A stretch of DNA of 64,000 nucleotides from Streptomyces sp. SCSIO 30461 (GCF_037023745.1 NZ_CP146101.1:5324001-5388000); one strand, 5' to 3'; counted from the stretch's first letter, positions 34,111 through 43,741 are shown. The notes: generated by a model from the sequence alone, not told the origin. Translations and numbers: made by a program.

Positions 34111-35390
34111 GCCTTCCTCCCCTTCCGGATCGCGTCGGCGGCTCGATAGCGCAACGCGTAGCCGGCGTCGAGCACGGCACCCCTCGATCGGTGCACCGCG
34201 TCACGTACGGCGCTGCGGCGGCGGGTGCCGCCGCCGCTGGTGACGAGTTCGGTGAACAGCCTCTCGTGGCGCTCCGCGATCCGTGCCGGGTCGAAGCGCT
34301 CGGAAGCCTCGCGGGCGGCGGTGCCGGCGGCCCGCCGCAGGGCGTCGTCACCGATCAGGTCCAGCAGGGCGTCGGCGACCGCGTCCGCGTCGCCGACCGG
34401 GACCAGCCGGCCGTCGACCCCGTCCTCGATGATCTCGCCCGGACCGTGCGGGCAGTCGGTGGAGACCACGGGCAGGCCGCAGCGCATCGCTTCCACGATG
34501 GTCATCCCGAAAGACTCGATGTTCGAGGTGACCGCAGCGATCGAGCCCTTGACCCACTCCGGTTCGAGGGGATTCGCCGGCCCCATCAGGAAGACGTGGT
34601 TGTGCAACCCCCGCTGCTCGATCAGGGAGCGCAGGGCTGCACGTTCGTTGCCGGTGGCGTCGCCGGTCCCGTAGATCCTCAACCGCCAGTCGGGGCGGGC
34701 GGCGACGACCTTGGAGAATGCCTTGACCAGCAGGTCGTACCGCTTGACCTTGGTGAGCCGGCCGGCCGCGATCACCCACTTGGCCGCCGGGTCGGCGGGT
34801 TCCGCATGCGGTGCCGGCACGCTGTTGGGCACCGACGAGATCCGCACCCCGGGCAGCTTCAGCCGGGTGCGGTAGGCCCGGGCGTCCGCCTCGGTGACAG
34901 TGGTGACCGCGTCCAGCAGGGCGTACCGGTGGGCGATCTCGCGGCGCAGCCGGTAGCCGTGGCTCTCCAGCGTCAGGTGCTCCTGGCCGACCCGGACCGG
35001 ACCGCGGCGGGCCTGGCGGGCGATGTGGACGTTCAGCCCGGGGCGGGTGCCGACGACGACGTCGGCTTCCAGTGACCTCAGATGCGCGGCGATACGGGCG
35101 TCCGTGAGCCGGCTGTACTGCTTCCAGCGGCCGTCGCCCCGCGGGAACACCTTCGCGGGGCGGCTGTAGTCGGGATGGCCCGCGTCGTTCCCGGCGCTGC
35201 CCTTGCGCAGATCCACGAGGTGGCGCATGACGACCCCGGACGGAGCGCCGAGCATGGGCTCCTCGCGATGCCGGAAGACGGAGACGATCTCGACTTCATG
35301 ACGCTCCGCCAGGACTTGGGCGAGATTGAACGTCGTACGGATCGTGCCCCCGATGCCGTACGCATTGTGAAGCAGAAAAGAAATATGCAT
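34107..35390 (-). CDS. GT4-family glycosyltransferase
   Basis: A 427-residue GT-B glycosyltransferase. It starts MHISFLLHNAYGIGGTIRTT, the usual glycine-rich N-terminal loop of GT4. The C-terminal domain has AAGRLTKVKRYDLLVKAFS and the nucleotide-sugar motif SNIESFGMTIVEAMRCGLPVVS (E-x7-E, about residues 300-320), the hallmark of retaining GT4 enzymes. A Lys/Arg-rich tail suggests membrane association. ATG at 35390; upstream residues look non-coding. Likely adds a sugar to a cell-wall or extracellular polymer; donor and acceptor are unknown. In operon with the uncharacterised downstream gene. Confidence 0.9.
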   Translation of the reverse strand: MHISFLLHNAYGIGGTIRTTFNLAQVLAERHEVEIVSVFRHREEPMLGAPSGVVMRHLVDLRKGSAGNDAGHPDYSRPAKVFPRGDGRWKQYSRLTDARIAAHLRSLEADVVVGTRPGLNVHIARQARRGPVRVGQEHLTLESHGYRLRREIAHRYALLDAVTTVTEADARAYRTRLKLPGVRISSVPNSVPAPHAEPADPAAKWVIAAGRLTKVKRYDLLVKAFSKVVAARPDWRLRIYGTGDATGNERAALRSLIEQRGLHNHVFLMGPANPLEPEWVKGSIAAVTSNIESFGMTIVEAMRCGLPVVSTDCPHGPGEIIEDGVDGRLVPVGDADAVADALLDLIGDDALRRAAGTAAREASERFDPARIAERHERLFTELVTSGGGTRRRSAVRDAVHRSRGAVLDAGYALRYRAADAIRKGRKA

Positions 35391-35667
35391 GCGCTGGTGC
35401 GCCCCCGTTGTTCCCCCGGTCAATGTCGGTCTGCGAACGACTCTACTGGTCAGCCCGGACCGATCCGCGCGCAAGGGCGCCGGTTGACGCCGCGTCGGCA
35501 CGCTTTCCCGGCGGCACACCGCGGCCTTGGGTATCGACCTGTCGACTTGGCGATGTGTCGGCACACCTTCACCCGGCGCGTGACTCCTTCCGCCGCTCAC
35601 CCGTTGTTCCCGTCATGAGTCGGGAGCGCCCCGGCTCCCAATCAGCACCGAGTCCGAGGAGCCACCC

Positions 35668-36495
35668 GTGCCGCGCATGCTCGACGTCAGCGAGGACGTA
35701 CGCGCCGAGATCGGCGACGAAGAAGCCGACCGGCTGCTCGCCGGCGAGAACGCCCCGGGCAGCTACGACTGCACCTCATGCCGTACCCCGGGTGATTCCG
35801 AGCAGGAACGCACCAGCACCGTGCTGTTCGTCGGCGAGGAGACCGCCGTTCTCGCCTTCGCCCACGCAAGCTGCATCCCGTCCCAGGTCGTCCAGGTCTC
35901 GGAGGAACAGCTCAAGGGCGCCGTCCGGTCGATCACCGGTGAGGCCGCAGCGCCGACCGCGTACTCCGCGCACGCCTACCAGGCTCCGCACGCGGAGCCG
36001 GTCGGCCAGCCGGCCGCTCCCGAACCCGCTGTGCTCGGTGTCACCAGCGGACTCGTACTGATCGGCGAGGAGCTGCACCCCGCGCTGGTCGTCGAACCGA
36101 CAGGGCCGATCGCCCGCCCCGGCATGGTGGGCGGCGGTGACGACTTCCTTCCGCTGCTGATCGAGCAGGGTTTCCTGCCGGTGTCCGCGGTCAACGAGGT
36201 GCCGCCGACGCTGCACGGCTGGTCGGTACTGCTCGCCATGGGCCAGCTGCACGCCGTGCTCCAGCCGGGGAACCCCGGTGGCGGGCAGATCGCCTGGTGG
36301 CAGGCACACCAGGCGCTCCAGGTGACGGACGGCTGGCGGGTCGCCGCCAACAAGTCCCACCGGGTACTGGTGTTCGCCGCTCCGGTCGGCTCCATCGGCC
36401 AGCAGCCGCGTGAGGACCTGCTGCGCGACGCCTTGGACAAGGCCGCGGCAAACGGGCGGCTGGTCGCCGCCGCCATGCCGCTGGCGGGCACCTGA
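35668..36495 (+). CDS. conserved hypothetical protein
   Basis: A 275-residue protein I cannot assign. Start GTG at 35668 with GAGGAG six bases upstream. Residues 1-90 contain a short Cys pair (YDCTSCRTPGD) and FAHASCIPSQVV, suggesting a small metal- or disulfide-bound module; residues 120-275 form an alpha/beta region (SGLVLIGEELHPALVVEP, GWSVLLAMGQLHAVLQ). No signal peptide. Forty-seven bases upstream of a second unknown gene on the same strand, so probably an operon. Confidence 0.65.
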   Translation: MPRMLDVSEDVRAEIGDEEADRLLAGENAPGSYDCTSCRTPGDSEQERTSTVLFVGEETAVLAFAHASCIPSQVVQVSEEQLKGAVRSITGEAAAPTAYSAHAYQAPHAEPVGQPAAPEPAVLGVTSGLVLIGEELHPALVVEPTGPIARPGMVGGGDDFLPLLIEQGFLPVSAVNEVPPTLHGWSVLLAMGQLHAVLQPGNPGGGQIAWWQAHQALQVTDGWRVAANKSHRVLVFAAPVGSIGQQPREDLLRDALDKAAANGRLVAAAMPLAGT

Positions 36496-36542
36496 CCAGG
36501 CCGGGGCCGGACCAGGACCCGGGCCGTCCGGAGAAGCTCACC

Positions 36543-36920
36543 GTGCGTCCCACCTACCCCGGCCGAACTGCGATTACCCCGCAGGGGCCGCATCCGACCG
36601 GCACGCAGGTCGTTGGCTCATACGTGCAGACATACGACCCCGCCCGAGAGCCCTATCCGAGCCAGACCCCCGAGGGCACGCCGATCTATGACGCCCTCTA
36701 CTCCGAGTACCGGCGGTCGTTCCGGGCACTGCCAGGGGACCGCAGCGGCGAGGAGGACTTCGGCTTCAGGGCCTTCGGCACCGGCCAGAGCAGCGGCCAC
36801 ACCGGATTCGGATCCGGATTCAGCGGGGACCTGAGCGTCTGGCAGACGGGAGTCCGACGGCGCACCGGGCAGCATCGCGCGCCCGCAGCACTGCCACCCG
36901 CGCCTCGCAGAGGGCTGTGA
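36543..36920 (+). CDS. small hypothetical protein, probably intrinsically disordered
   Basis: A 125-residue protein with no recognised domain. It begins MRPTYPGRTAITPQGPHP and is rich in Gly, Pro, Ser and Thr; one ordered-looking stretch, TPIYDALYSEYRRSFRALPGD (about residues 46-66), may be conserved. GTG start at 36543 with GGAGAAG upstream. Follows the preceding unknown gene and ends just before a strong terminator, which supports it as a real gene. Confidence 0.6.
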   Translation: MRPTYPGRTAITPQGPHPTGTQVVGSYVQTYDPAREPYPSQTPEGTPIYDALYSEYRRSFRALPGDRSGEEDFGFRAFGTGQSSGHTGFGSGFSGDLSVWQTGVRRRTGQHRAPAALPPAPRRGL

Positions 36921-36941
36921 GGAAGCCGAGTCCACAGCAGG

Positions 36942-36990
36942 AGCAGTGAAGTGGCCGGGACAGCTCCGCCGTCCCGGCCGCTTCACTGCT
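36942..36990. terminator. strong terminator between unknown operon and der
   Basis: Arms 36942-36961 and 36971-36990 are complementary over 20 bases apart from one G-U type position, with a nine-base loop. Located between convergent 3' ends. Confidence 0.8.
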
Positions 36991-37025
36991 CATCGCCCCT
37001 CGTACGAGGGGCGATCCACGAGCTG

Positions 37026-38474
37026 CTACTTCTTCTTGCCGCGCTTCTCCCGCACCCGCACCGAGATATGGATCGGGGTGCCTTCGAAGCCGAACTCCTC
37101 CCGCAGCCTGCGCTCCACGAAGCGCCGGTAACCGTGCTCCAGGAAGCCGGACGCGAACAGGACGAAGCGCGGGGGCTTGGTGCCTGCCTGGGTGCCGAAC
37201 AGGATGCGCGGCTGCTTGCCGCCGCGGATCGGGTGCGGATGGGCCGAGACCAGCTCGCCGAGGAAGGCGTTGAGGCGTCCGGTCGGCACCCGGGTCTCCC
37301 AGCCGTCAAGGGCCGTCTCGATCGCCGGGACCAGCTTCTCCATGTGCCTGCCGGTGCGGGCCGACACATTGACCCGAGGAGCCCACGAGACCTGCTGCAT
37401 CTCGGTCTCGATCTCGCGCTCCAGGTAGTAGCGGCGCTCCTCGTCCAGCGTGTCCCACTTGTTGTACGCGATGACGAGCGCACGGCCCGCCTCGACGGCC
37501 ATGCTGATGATCCGCTGGTCCTGGACGGAGATGGACTCGCTGGTGTCGATGAGGACCACGGCGACCTCGGCCTTCTCGACGGCGGCGGCGGTGCGCAGCG
37601 AGGCGTAGTAGTCGGCGCCCTCCTGGAGGTGGACCCGCTTGCGGATACCCGCGGTGTCCACGAACTTCCAGGTCGTACCGCCGAGCTCGATGAGCTCGTC
37701 CACGGGGTCGCGGGTGGTGCCGGCCATCTCGTTGACGACGACGCGCTCTTCGCCCGCGACCTTGTTCAGCAGAGACGACTTGCCGACGTTGGGGCGTCCG
37801 ATGAGTGCGATCCGACGAGGGCCGCCGACCGCGTTTCCGAAGGTCTGGGCGGGGGCGTCGGGCAGGGCCTTGAGTACCTCGTCCAGAAGGTCCCCGGTGC
37901 CGCGGCCGTGCAGCGCGGATACCGGGAACGGCTCGCCGAGCCCGAGTGACCACAGCATGGCGGCGTCGGCTTCGGCGGAGGGGCCGTCGACCTTGTTGGC
38001 GGCGAGGACGACGGGTTTACCCGCCCTGCGCAGCAGCTTGACGACGGCCTCGTCGGTGTCGGTGGCGCCGACGGTGGCATCCACGACGAAGACCACGGCA
38101 TCGGCGGCCTCGATCGCGAACTCGGCCTGGGCTGCCACGGAGGCGTCGATGCCGAGCACATCCTGCTCCCAGCCGCCGGTGTCGACCACCTTGAAGCGCC
38201 GACCGGCCCACTCCGCCTCGTAGGTCACCCGGTCGCGGGTCACACCGGGCCGGTCCTCCACGACGGCCTCACGGCGGCCGATGATGCGGTTGACGAGGGT
38301 CGACTTGCCGACATTGGGGCGGCCGACGACGGCAAGGACGGGAAGCGGGCCATGGCCGGCCTCATCGATGGCGCCTTCGACGTCCTCGAGGTCGAAGCCT
38401 TCCTCCGCGGCGAGCTCCATGAACTCCGCGTACTCGGTGTCGCCGAGTGCCCCGTGGTCGTGCTGGTCGTTCAT
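37026..38474 (-). CDS. der: ribosome biogenesis GTPase Der (EngA)
   Basis: A 482-residue double-GTPase for 50S subunit maturation. Two G domains, each with GRPNVGKS (residues 51-58 and 226-233), the DTGGW and DTAGIRK switch II motifs and NKVD/NKWD specificity motifs, followed by the KH-like domain ending in [14 protein letters not shown]. An acidic 40-residue N-terminal extension is usual in actinobacteria. ATG at 38474. Downstream of plsC and cmk in the classical actinobacterial cmk-plsC-der order. Confidence 0.97.
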   Translation of the reverse strand: MNDQHDHGALGDTEYAEFMELAAEEGFDLEDVEGAIDEAGHGPLPVLAVVGRPNVGKSTLVNRIIGRREAVVEDRPGVTRDRVTYEAEWAGRRFKVVDTGGWEQDVLGIDASVAAQAEFAIEAADAVVFVVDATVGATDTDEAVVKLLRRAGKPVVLAANKVDGPSAEADAAMLWSLGLGEPFPVSALHGRGTGDLLDEVLKALPDAPAQTFGNAVGGPRRIALIGRPNVGKSSLLNKVAGEERVVVNEMAGTTRDPVDELIELGGTTWKFVDTAGIRKRVHLQEGADYYASLRTAAAVEKAEVAVVLIDTSESISVQDQRIISMAVEAGRALVIAYNKWDTLDEERRYYLEREIETEMQQVSWAPRVNVSARTGRHMEKLVPAIETALDGWETRVPTGRLNAFLGELVSAHPHPIRGGKQPRILFGTQAGTKPPRFVLFASGFLEHGYRRFVERRLREEFGFEGTPIHISVRVREKRGKKK

Positions 38475-38556
38475 GAAGTCCGTTCCTTGTTCTTCCGTGG
38501 TGATCGGTGGGCTCGCACAGGCCGGTGGGGCCGGGAGCCCACTACTGGAGTCTGAC

Positions 38557-39210
38557 TCAGCGCCCGGTGAGGCGCCTGGCGTTTTCCAGGTGGGCGGTGA
38601 GCCGCTTCTGGATGTGCACGGACGCGTCGTCCAGCACCCTGCGGGTGCGTCTGCCCGTGCCGTCGCCCTCGGTGAAGGCCTCTCCGAAGACGATGTCCAC
38701 GCCGCCACGCAGCGGCGGCAGCGCCGGTATCAGCCGTCCACTCCGCTCGCTGCTGCCCAGCACGGCGACGGGGACGATCGGGGCCCCCGAGCGCACGGCG
38801 AAGTAGGCGAGCCCGGAGCGGATGGCGGTGAAGTCCCCCTCGCCCCTGGTGCCCTCCGGGAAGATCCCGAGAACACCGCCGTTGTCCAGCACCGCGAGGG
38901 CGGAGGTGATCGCCGCCCGGTCGGCGCTGTTACGGTCCACTTCGAGCTGCCCGATCCCGCGCAGGAACCTGCCCAGCGGCCCGACGAAGGCCTCCCGCTT
39001 GATCAGGAAGTGCACCGGTCTGGGAGCGCAGCCCATCAGCATGGGGCCGTCGATGTTGTGCGAGTGGTTGACGGCGAGTATCACCGGGCCGCTGGCCGGG
39101 ACATGCCAGGCTCCGAGCACACGCGGCTTCCACAGCGAGTACATGAGCCCGATACCGATCCGTCTGCCGACGGCGGCACCTTTCCCCGAGGGGACAGCCG
39201 GTACGGTCAC
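38557..39210 (-). CDS. plsC: lysophosphatidic acid acyltransferase (PlsC family)
   Basis: A 217-residue membrane-associated acyltransferase making phosphatidic acid. The catalytic HX4D is NHSHNIDG (His49, Asp54), the glycerophosphate-binding [11 protein letters not shown] lies near residue 117, and VPVAVLG follows. GTG at 39210 overlaps the cmk stop (GTGA), so translation is coupled; an upstream in-frame start inside cmk is less likely. Confidence 0.92.
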   Translation of the reverse strand: MTVPAVPSGKGAAVGRRIGIGLMYSLWKPRVLGAWHVPASGPVILAVNHSHNIDGPMLMGCAPRPVHFLIKREAFVGPLGRFLRGIGQLEVDRNSADRAAITSALAVLDNGGVLGIFPEGTRGEGDFTAIRSGLAYFAVRSGAPIVPVAVLGSSERSGRLIPALPPLRGGVDIVFGEAFTEGDGTGRRTRRVLDDASVHIQKRLTAHLENARRLTGR

Positions 39211-39887
39211 CGGGCGGCCCGCTTCTCCTCGACCAGCGTCACGACACACTCGATGACCTGCGAAAGTGTGAGCTCGGTGGTGTCGACCTCGACGGCGTCG
39301 CCCGCCTTGGCGAGCGGCGAGGTCTTACGGCTCGAATCGGCGGCGTCGCGCTTGATCAGCGCTTCGCGGGTGGCATCGAGACCGCTGGCCTCCTTGCCCT
39401 TCAGCTCTCCGCTGCGGCGGGCGGCGCGGGCCTCGGCGGACGCGGTCAGGAAGATCTTCAGATCGGCGTCGGGCAGGACGGTGGTGCCGATGTCCCGGCC
39501 CTCGACGACGATGCCTTTCTCGGCAGCCGCCGCTATGGTCCGCTGGAGGCCGGTCATCCGGGCGCGTACCTCGGGGACCGCGCTGACCGCGCTGACCTTG
39601 GAGGTCACCTCCTGGGTGCGGATGGGGCCCGCAGCGTCGGCGCCGTCCACACTGATGGTGGGGGCGAGCGGGTTCGTACCGGACTCGATCACGGGCTTCC
39701 CGGCAGCACTCGCGATCGCTGCCGGGTCGTCGGTGTCGATCCCGTTGTTGATCATCCACCAGGTGATCGCCCGGTACTGCGCACCGGTGTCCAGGTAGCT
39801 GAGCCCCAGCTCGGCAGCGACCGCCTTCGAGGTGCTCGACTTGCCCGTGCCGGAGGGGCCGTCGATGGCGACGATCACGGATTCCAC
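39207..39887 (-). CDS. cmk: cytidylate kinase
   Basis: A 226-residue NMP kinase phosphorylating CMP and dCMP. P-loop GPSGTGKS (residues 10-17), YLDTGAQYRAITW, the GRDIGTTVLPDADLKIFLTAS region, and KRDAADSSRKTSPL (lid). The GTG at 39887 is chosen because AGGAAGG precedes it; an in-frame ATG at 39908 lacks a ribosome site and would add seven residues. First gene of the cmk-plsC-der run. Confidence 0.94.
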   Translation of the reverse strand: MESVIVAIDGPSGTGKSSTSKAVAAELGLSYLDTGAQYRAITWWMINNGIDTDDPAAIASAAGKPVIESGTNPLAPTISVDGADAAGPIRTQEVTSKVSAVSAVPEVRARMTGLQRTIAAAAEKGIVVEGRDIGTTVLPDADLKIFLTASAEARAARRSGELKGKEASGLDATREALIKRDAADSSRKTSPLAKAGDAVEVDTTELTLSQVIECVVTLVEEKRAAR

Positions 39888-40015
39888 GGTGTCGGAGACC
39901 TTCCTCATACGCGTTTGCGGGCAGGCGGGAATGCCAAGGTGCCCCGCACAAGGTTACCGAGTGCGCGGCGGGGTCCACGCACCCGTGCTTATCAGCTGCC
40001 TATCGACCCCTGATT

Positions 40016-40046
40016 CCGGGGCCGGACGCATACGGCCCGGCCCCGG
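40016..40046. terminator. terminator downstream of tyrA
   Basis: CCGGGGCCGG (40016-40025) and CCGGCCCCGG (40037-40046) form a perfect 10-bp stem with an 11-base loop, immediately after the aroH-tyrA unit and before cmk. Confidence 0.65.
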
Positions 40047-40054
40047 GAACCACG

Positions 40055-41140
40055 CTACTGGCGCAGTGCCCAGCCGCGCTCCCGCAGCGAGGCGCTGAGC
40101 ACCGGCGCGGTGGCGGGCTCCACCATGAGCTGCACCAGGCCGGCCTGCTGGCCCGTGGCGTGCTCGATACGGACATCCTCGATGTTGACACCGGCCCGGC
40201 CGGCGTCCGCGAAGATCCTGGCGAGCTCCCCGGGCTGGTCGCTGATGAGCACGGCGACGGTCTCGTACACGGTGGGGGCGGCGCCGTGCTTGCCCGGGAC
40301 GCGCTCACGCCCCGCGTTGCCGCGGCGCAGCACGTCCTCGACTCCGGTGGCACCGTCCCGCCGCTTGTCCTCGTCGGATGACTGGAGGGCGCGCAGCGAG
40401 CGGACCGTCCCGTCGAGGTCGGCCGCGACACCGGCGAGGACGTCGGCGACCGGGCCCGGGTTGGCGGAGAGGATGTCGATCCACATCCGGGGGTCGGAGG
40501 CCGCGATACGGGTCACGTCCCTGATGCCCTGGCCGCAGAGCCGGACCGCCGTCTCGTCGGCGTCGGCCAGTCGCGCCGCGACCATGGAGGAGATCAGTTG
40601 CGGGGTGTGCGAGACCAGTGCAACCGCCCGGTCATGGGCGTCCGCGTCCATCACCACGGGCACGGCACGGCACAGCGCGACCAGTTCCAGGGCGAGGTTG
40701 AGCACCTCGGTGTCGGTGTCCCGGGTCGGCGTGAGCACCCACGGGCGCCCCTCGAAGAGATCGGCCGTCCCGGCCAGCGGGCCCGAGCGCTCCTTGCCCG
40801 ACATGGGGTGCGTACCGATGTAGGCGGACAGATCCGTGCCGAGGGCTTCCAGCTCGCGCCGCGGCCCGCCTTTCACACTGGCCACGTCGAGATAGCCGCG
40901 CGCCGTCCCGGCGCGCATGGCCTCGGCGAGTGTGGTTGCCACATACGCGGGCGGTACGGCCACGATCGCGAGGTCCACCTGCCCCTCGGGCTCCTCGTCC
41001 GTGCCGGCCCCGAGCGCCGCCGCCGTCCTGGCCTGCGCCGCGTCATGGTCCCGGAGATACACACTGACGCCCCGCGCGGACAGGGCCAGGGCCGCCGATG
41101 TGCCGATGAGACCGGTCCCGATGACCAACGCCGTTCTCAC
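40055..41140 (-). CDS. tyrA: prephenate dehydrogenase with ACT domain
   Basis: A 361-residue NAD(P)-dependent enzyme converting prephenate to 4-hydroxyphenylpyruvate in tyrosine synthesis. N-terminal Rossmann motif VIGTGLIGTSAA (residues 6-17), active-site region THPMSGKERSG (about 110-120), MDADAHDRAVALVSHTPQL (about 163-181), and a C-terminal ACT domain (ISDQPGELARIFADAGRAGVN) for allosteric control. GTG start overlaps the aroH stop (GTGA), so the two steps from chorismate are co-translated. Confidence 0.95.
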   Translation of the reverse strand: MRTALVIGTGLIGTSAALALSARGVSVYLRDHDAAQARTAAALGAGTDEEPEGQVDLAIVAVPPAYVATTLAEAMRAGTARGYLDVASVKGGPRRELEALGTDLSAYIGTHPMSGKERSGPLAGTADLFEGRPWVLTPTRDTDTEVLNLALELVALCRAVPVVMDADAHDRAVALVSHTPQLISSMVAARLADADETAVRLCGQGIRDVTRIAASDPRMWIDILSANPGPVADVLAGVAADLDGTVRSLRALQSSDEDKRRDGATGVEDVLRRGNAGRERVPGKHGAAPTVYETVAVLISDQPGELARIFADAGRAGVNIEDVRIEHATGQQAGLVQLMVEPATAPVLSASLRERGWALRQ

Positions 41141-41499
41141 TGGGCGATGTCCTTGCGCAGAGCGCCCGCGGCGCCGAGGTACACATGGGCGATGCCTGAC
41201 TTGGGCTTGTCGGACTCGACGTGCGCGAGGATCCGTACCACCCGGGGCATCGCACCCCGGATGTCCAGCTCCTGGGCGCAGATCAGCGGAACGTCCACGA
41301 TGCCGAGCCCGCGCGCCGCCGCTGCGGGGAAGTCGCTGTGCAGATCGGGGGTGGCCGTGAACCAGACACTGATGAGATCGTCGGCGGTGAGCCCGTTGCG
41401 CTCCAGGATGGCGGTGAGCAGCAGACTGACCTGCTCGTCCATGTGCCCGGCTTCGTCCCGTTCCAGCTGGACGGCTCCCCGGACGGCTCGTACCGCCAC
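41137..41499 (-). CDS. aroH: chorismate mutase, AroH class
   Basis: A 120-residue monofunctional trimeric chorismate mutase converting chorismate to prephenate. RAVRGAVQLE at the N-terminus carries the active-site Arg7; SVWFTATPDLHSDFPAAAAR and PLICAQELDIRGAMPRVVRIL are typical of AroH. GTG at 41499 with AAAGGAG six bases upstream. A seven-base tandem repeat lies directly upstream of the ribosome site. Product is passed to the overlapping tyrA. Confidence 0.95.
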   Translation of the reverse strand: MAVRAVRGAVQLERDEAGHMDEQVSLLLTAILERNGLTADDLISVWFTATPDLHSDFPAAAARGLGIVDVPLICAQELDIRGAMPRVVRILAHVESDKPKSGIAHVYLGAAGALRKDIAQ

Positions 41500-41523
41500 G
41501 TCATGCTCCTTTGCTCAGTACTA

Positions 41524-41568
<45 letters not shown>

Positions 41569-41664
41569 CCGGTCAGCGTAGTCAGCCATCGTGACGCACC
41601 GGCGCGGCGACCGTCCTGCGAGACAGACGACGGCCACCGCGGCGCGGTCGGTGTGCGGACAGGG

Positions 41665-42111
41665 TCACATCCGCTGCGACTTGATCAGCTCCTCCAGGGA
41701 GCCGGCCTTCGGAAGCTTCCCGTTGGGGGTCAGCTTGTCCACGGCCTTCGGCAGGGACTGGGCGATCTCGTCAGCGGCCTGCTGCGGGGTCACACCGCTC
41801 TGCTGCGCGACCTTGTCCAGCGTCTCGTTCGGCAGCGCCTCGGCGATCTGCGAGCCGCTGACGGGCTTGTTCTGACCGGTGCTGATCCAGGACTGGGCCT
41901 GCTCGACGAGGCCTGACTTGCTGAGCATGTCCATCAGGCCGCTGAGTGGACTGCCGTTGGAAGCGCCCTTGCTTCCGTTGCCACTGAACGCGTTGAGCAG
42001 CGCGCCGAGGATGTTTCCGGCGCCGCCCTGACCGTGACCGCCCTGACCGTTACCGCTCTGGCCTCCGCCGAGCAGATTCCCCAGAAGGCTGCCGAGATCG
42101 TTTCCCGCCAT
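41665..42111 (-). CDS. DUF937/YidB-like protein
   Basis: A 148-residue protein with a Gly/Asn/Gln-rich N-terminus (GNLLGGGQSGNGQGGHGQGG, residues 12-31) and a helical C-terminal half: AQSWISTGQNKPVSGSQIAEAL and VAQQSGVTPQQAADEIAQSLP, typical of the DUF937/YidB family. Function unknown; the family has been suggested to be structural. No signal peptide. ATG at 42111. Alone on its strand, divergent from the nucleotidyltransferase. Confidence 0.85.
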   Translation of the reverse strand: MAGNDLGSLLGNLLGGGQSGNGQGGHGQGGAGNILGALLNAFSGNGSKGASNGSPLSGLMDMLSKSGLVEQAQSWISTGQNKPVSGSQIAEALPNETLDKVAQQSGVTPQQAADEIAQSLPKAVDKLTPNGKLPKAGSLEELIKSQRM

Positions 42112-42271
42112 GGTCCTGCCTTTCGCGTAGGAGACGGGGGATCACGGCAAATGTCACCCACTCCAGGTCCTACCGCCACCCGGACCATCACGGACTGTCA
42201 ACGCAGGACCAGACGAGGCGATGCCGATCTCTCATGTCCGCCCGCTCACCTGGTCGCATAGCCTGGCGCCC

Positions 42272-42955
42272 ATGACCCCCGAGGCGCTGATACGTGACCA
42301 CACCATCTACTCCTGCGTGATGGGCTCCCGCGCCTTCGGCCTGGCCACGGACGCCAGCGACACGGACCGCCGTGGGGTCTTCCTCGCACCCACCGAGCTG
42401 TACTGGCGGTTCGACAAGCCTCCGACGCATGCGGAAGGCCCGGCGGACGAGCAGTTCAGCTGGGAGCTGGAACGCTTCTGCGAACTCGCGCTGCGCGCCA
42501 ACCCCAACATCCTGGAGTGCCTGCACTCCCCGCTCGTCGAGCATGTCGACGACATCGGACGCGAACTGCTCGCCCTGCGCGAGGCGTTCCTTTCCCGCCA
42601 GGCGCAGGACACCTTCGTGCGCTATGCCGGCGGCCAGCGCCGCAAACTGGACGCCGACGTACGGCAGCACGGGGCGCCGCGCTGGAAGCACGCCATGCAT
42701 CTGCTGCGTCTGCTGGCGTCCTGCCGCGATCTGCTGCGCACGGGACGGCTGGTCATCGAGGTCGGCGAGGACCGCGAGCGGCTGCTCGCGGTCAAGCGCG
42801 GCGAGGTGGCCTGGGCCGAGGTGGAATCGTGGATGAACCGGCTCGCCGAGGAGGCCGAGCGGGCCGCCGACAGCACCCTGCTGCCCGAGCAGCCGGACCG
42901 CCGACGGGTGGAGGACTTCCTCGTACGCACCCGCAGGGCGTCCGCGAAGGGCTGA
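42272..42955 (+). CDS. COG3541/YcgL-type nucleotidyltransferase
   Basis: A 227-residue member of the polymerase-beta nucleotidyltransferase superfamily. VMGSRAFGLATDASDTDRRGVF (residues 15-36) supplies the GS loop and two metal-binding aspartates, and FSWELERFCELALRANPNIL-like helix positions the third acid. It resembles the predicted nucleotidyltransferases linked to RNA repair. ATG at 42272. Convergent, three bases apart, with a second member of the same family, so the pair seems functionally linked. Substrate unknown. Confidence 0.82.
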   Translation: MTPEALIRDHTIYSCVMGSRAFGLATDASDTDRRGVFLAPTELYWRFDKPPTHAEGPADEQFSWELERFCELALRANPNILECLHSPLVEHVDDIGRELLALREAFLSRQAQDTFVRYAGGQRRKLDADVRQHGAPRWKHAMHLLRLLASCRDLLRTGRLVIEVGEDRERLLAVKRGEVAWAEVESWMNRLAEEAERAADSTLLPEQPDRRRVEDFLVRTRRASAKG

Positions 42956-42958
42956 GCG

Positions 42959-43738
42959 TCACCCCTGCCGGGCGGCCACCATACAGGCCTCCCGCGCCAG
43001 GCGCACCCGCACCACGAAGTCGTCCAGGGCCGCGAACGCGCCCGGCTCACCCGGTAGCGGCGTCCGTGCCTGCGCCTCGTCCAACTCCGCGTGCAACGCG
43101 TCGATGTCCGCCCGCACCGAATCGGCTTCGACCAGGGCCGTACCGTGTTCGGCCTCCGCCTTGGCCGCGATCAGCTCGGGCAGATAGCCCGGGGCCTTCA
43201 CCTCCCCGATGAGGGTGGGCAGATGCGCCTGCACCTGCCCGGTGCGCATCAGGTGGATGCCCGTGAGCAGCGCTCGGAAGGTGTAGAGCAGCGGCTTCAG
43301 CTCGCCGGAGTTGCCGAACAGGCGCCACTGGGTGCCCGCGAAGCCCCGATAGTGGTGCGCGTGGTGGCTGGTGAGCACGCCCGGTGCCAGCGCCACCAGT
43401 TCGGCGTGCTGCGGCGTCGTGTGGACGACCAGCGGTGACAGCAGCTGCTCCAGGACGTAGCCGTTGCGCCGCAGCATCAGACGTACGAACTTGCGCAGAT
43501 CGTGCGTCACCAGGTCCAGCTCGGTGCCGTCCCGCTCCCATATCCGGGACCTGGTCTCCTCCGGCTCGCGCAGGCCCACGAGCCGGTCCACGGGCAGCAC
43601 GTGGACGCCCCGCAGGTCGACATCGGAGTCCCGAGAGGGGAACCCGTACAGGTGCGCTCCGGAGACGGTGGCGAAGACCAGCCGGTCCGGCTGGTCGGCG
43701 ACGACCGGGGCGAGGTCAAGGCTCAGGGCATCCAGCAT
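42959..43738 (-). CDS. second COG3541-type nucleotidyltransferase
   Basis: A 259-residue paralogue of the facing gene. TVSGAHLYGFPSRDSDVDLRGVHVLP (about residues 24-49) has the active-site SxDxD pair; TELDLVTHDLRKFVRLMLRRNGYVLEQLLSPL supplies the third acidic residue and the conserved helix. The rest is alpha-helical. Starts three bases after the ADP-ribosylglycohydrolase stop, so it is the last gene of the pnuC operon. This placement points to a nucleotide or RNA-end modification linked to NAD/ADP-ribose metabolism. Confidence 0.82.
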   Translation of the reverse strand: MLDALSLDLAPVVADQPDRLVFATVSGAHLYGFPSRDSDVDLRGVHVLPVDRLVGLREPEETRSRIWERDGTELDLVTHDLRKFVRLMLRRNGYVLEQLLSPLVVHTTPQHAELVALAPGVLTSHHAHHYRGFAGTQWRLFGNSGELKPLLYTFRALLTGIHLMRTGQVQAHLPTLIGEVKAPGYLPELIAAKAEAEHGTALVEADSVRADIDALHAELDEAQARTPLPGEPGAFAALDDFVVRVRLAREACMVAARQG

Positions 43739-43741
43739 GGA

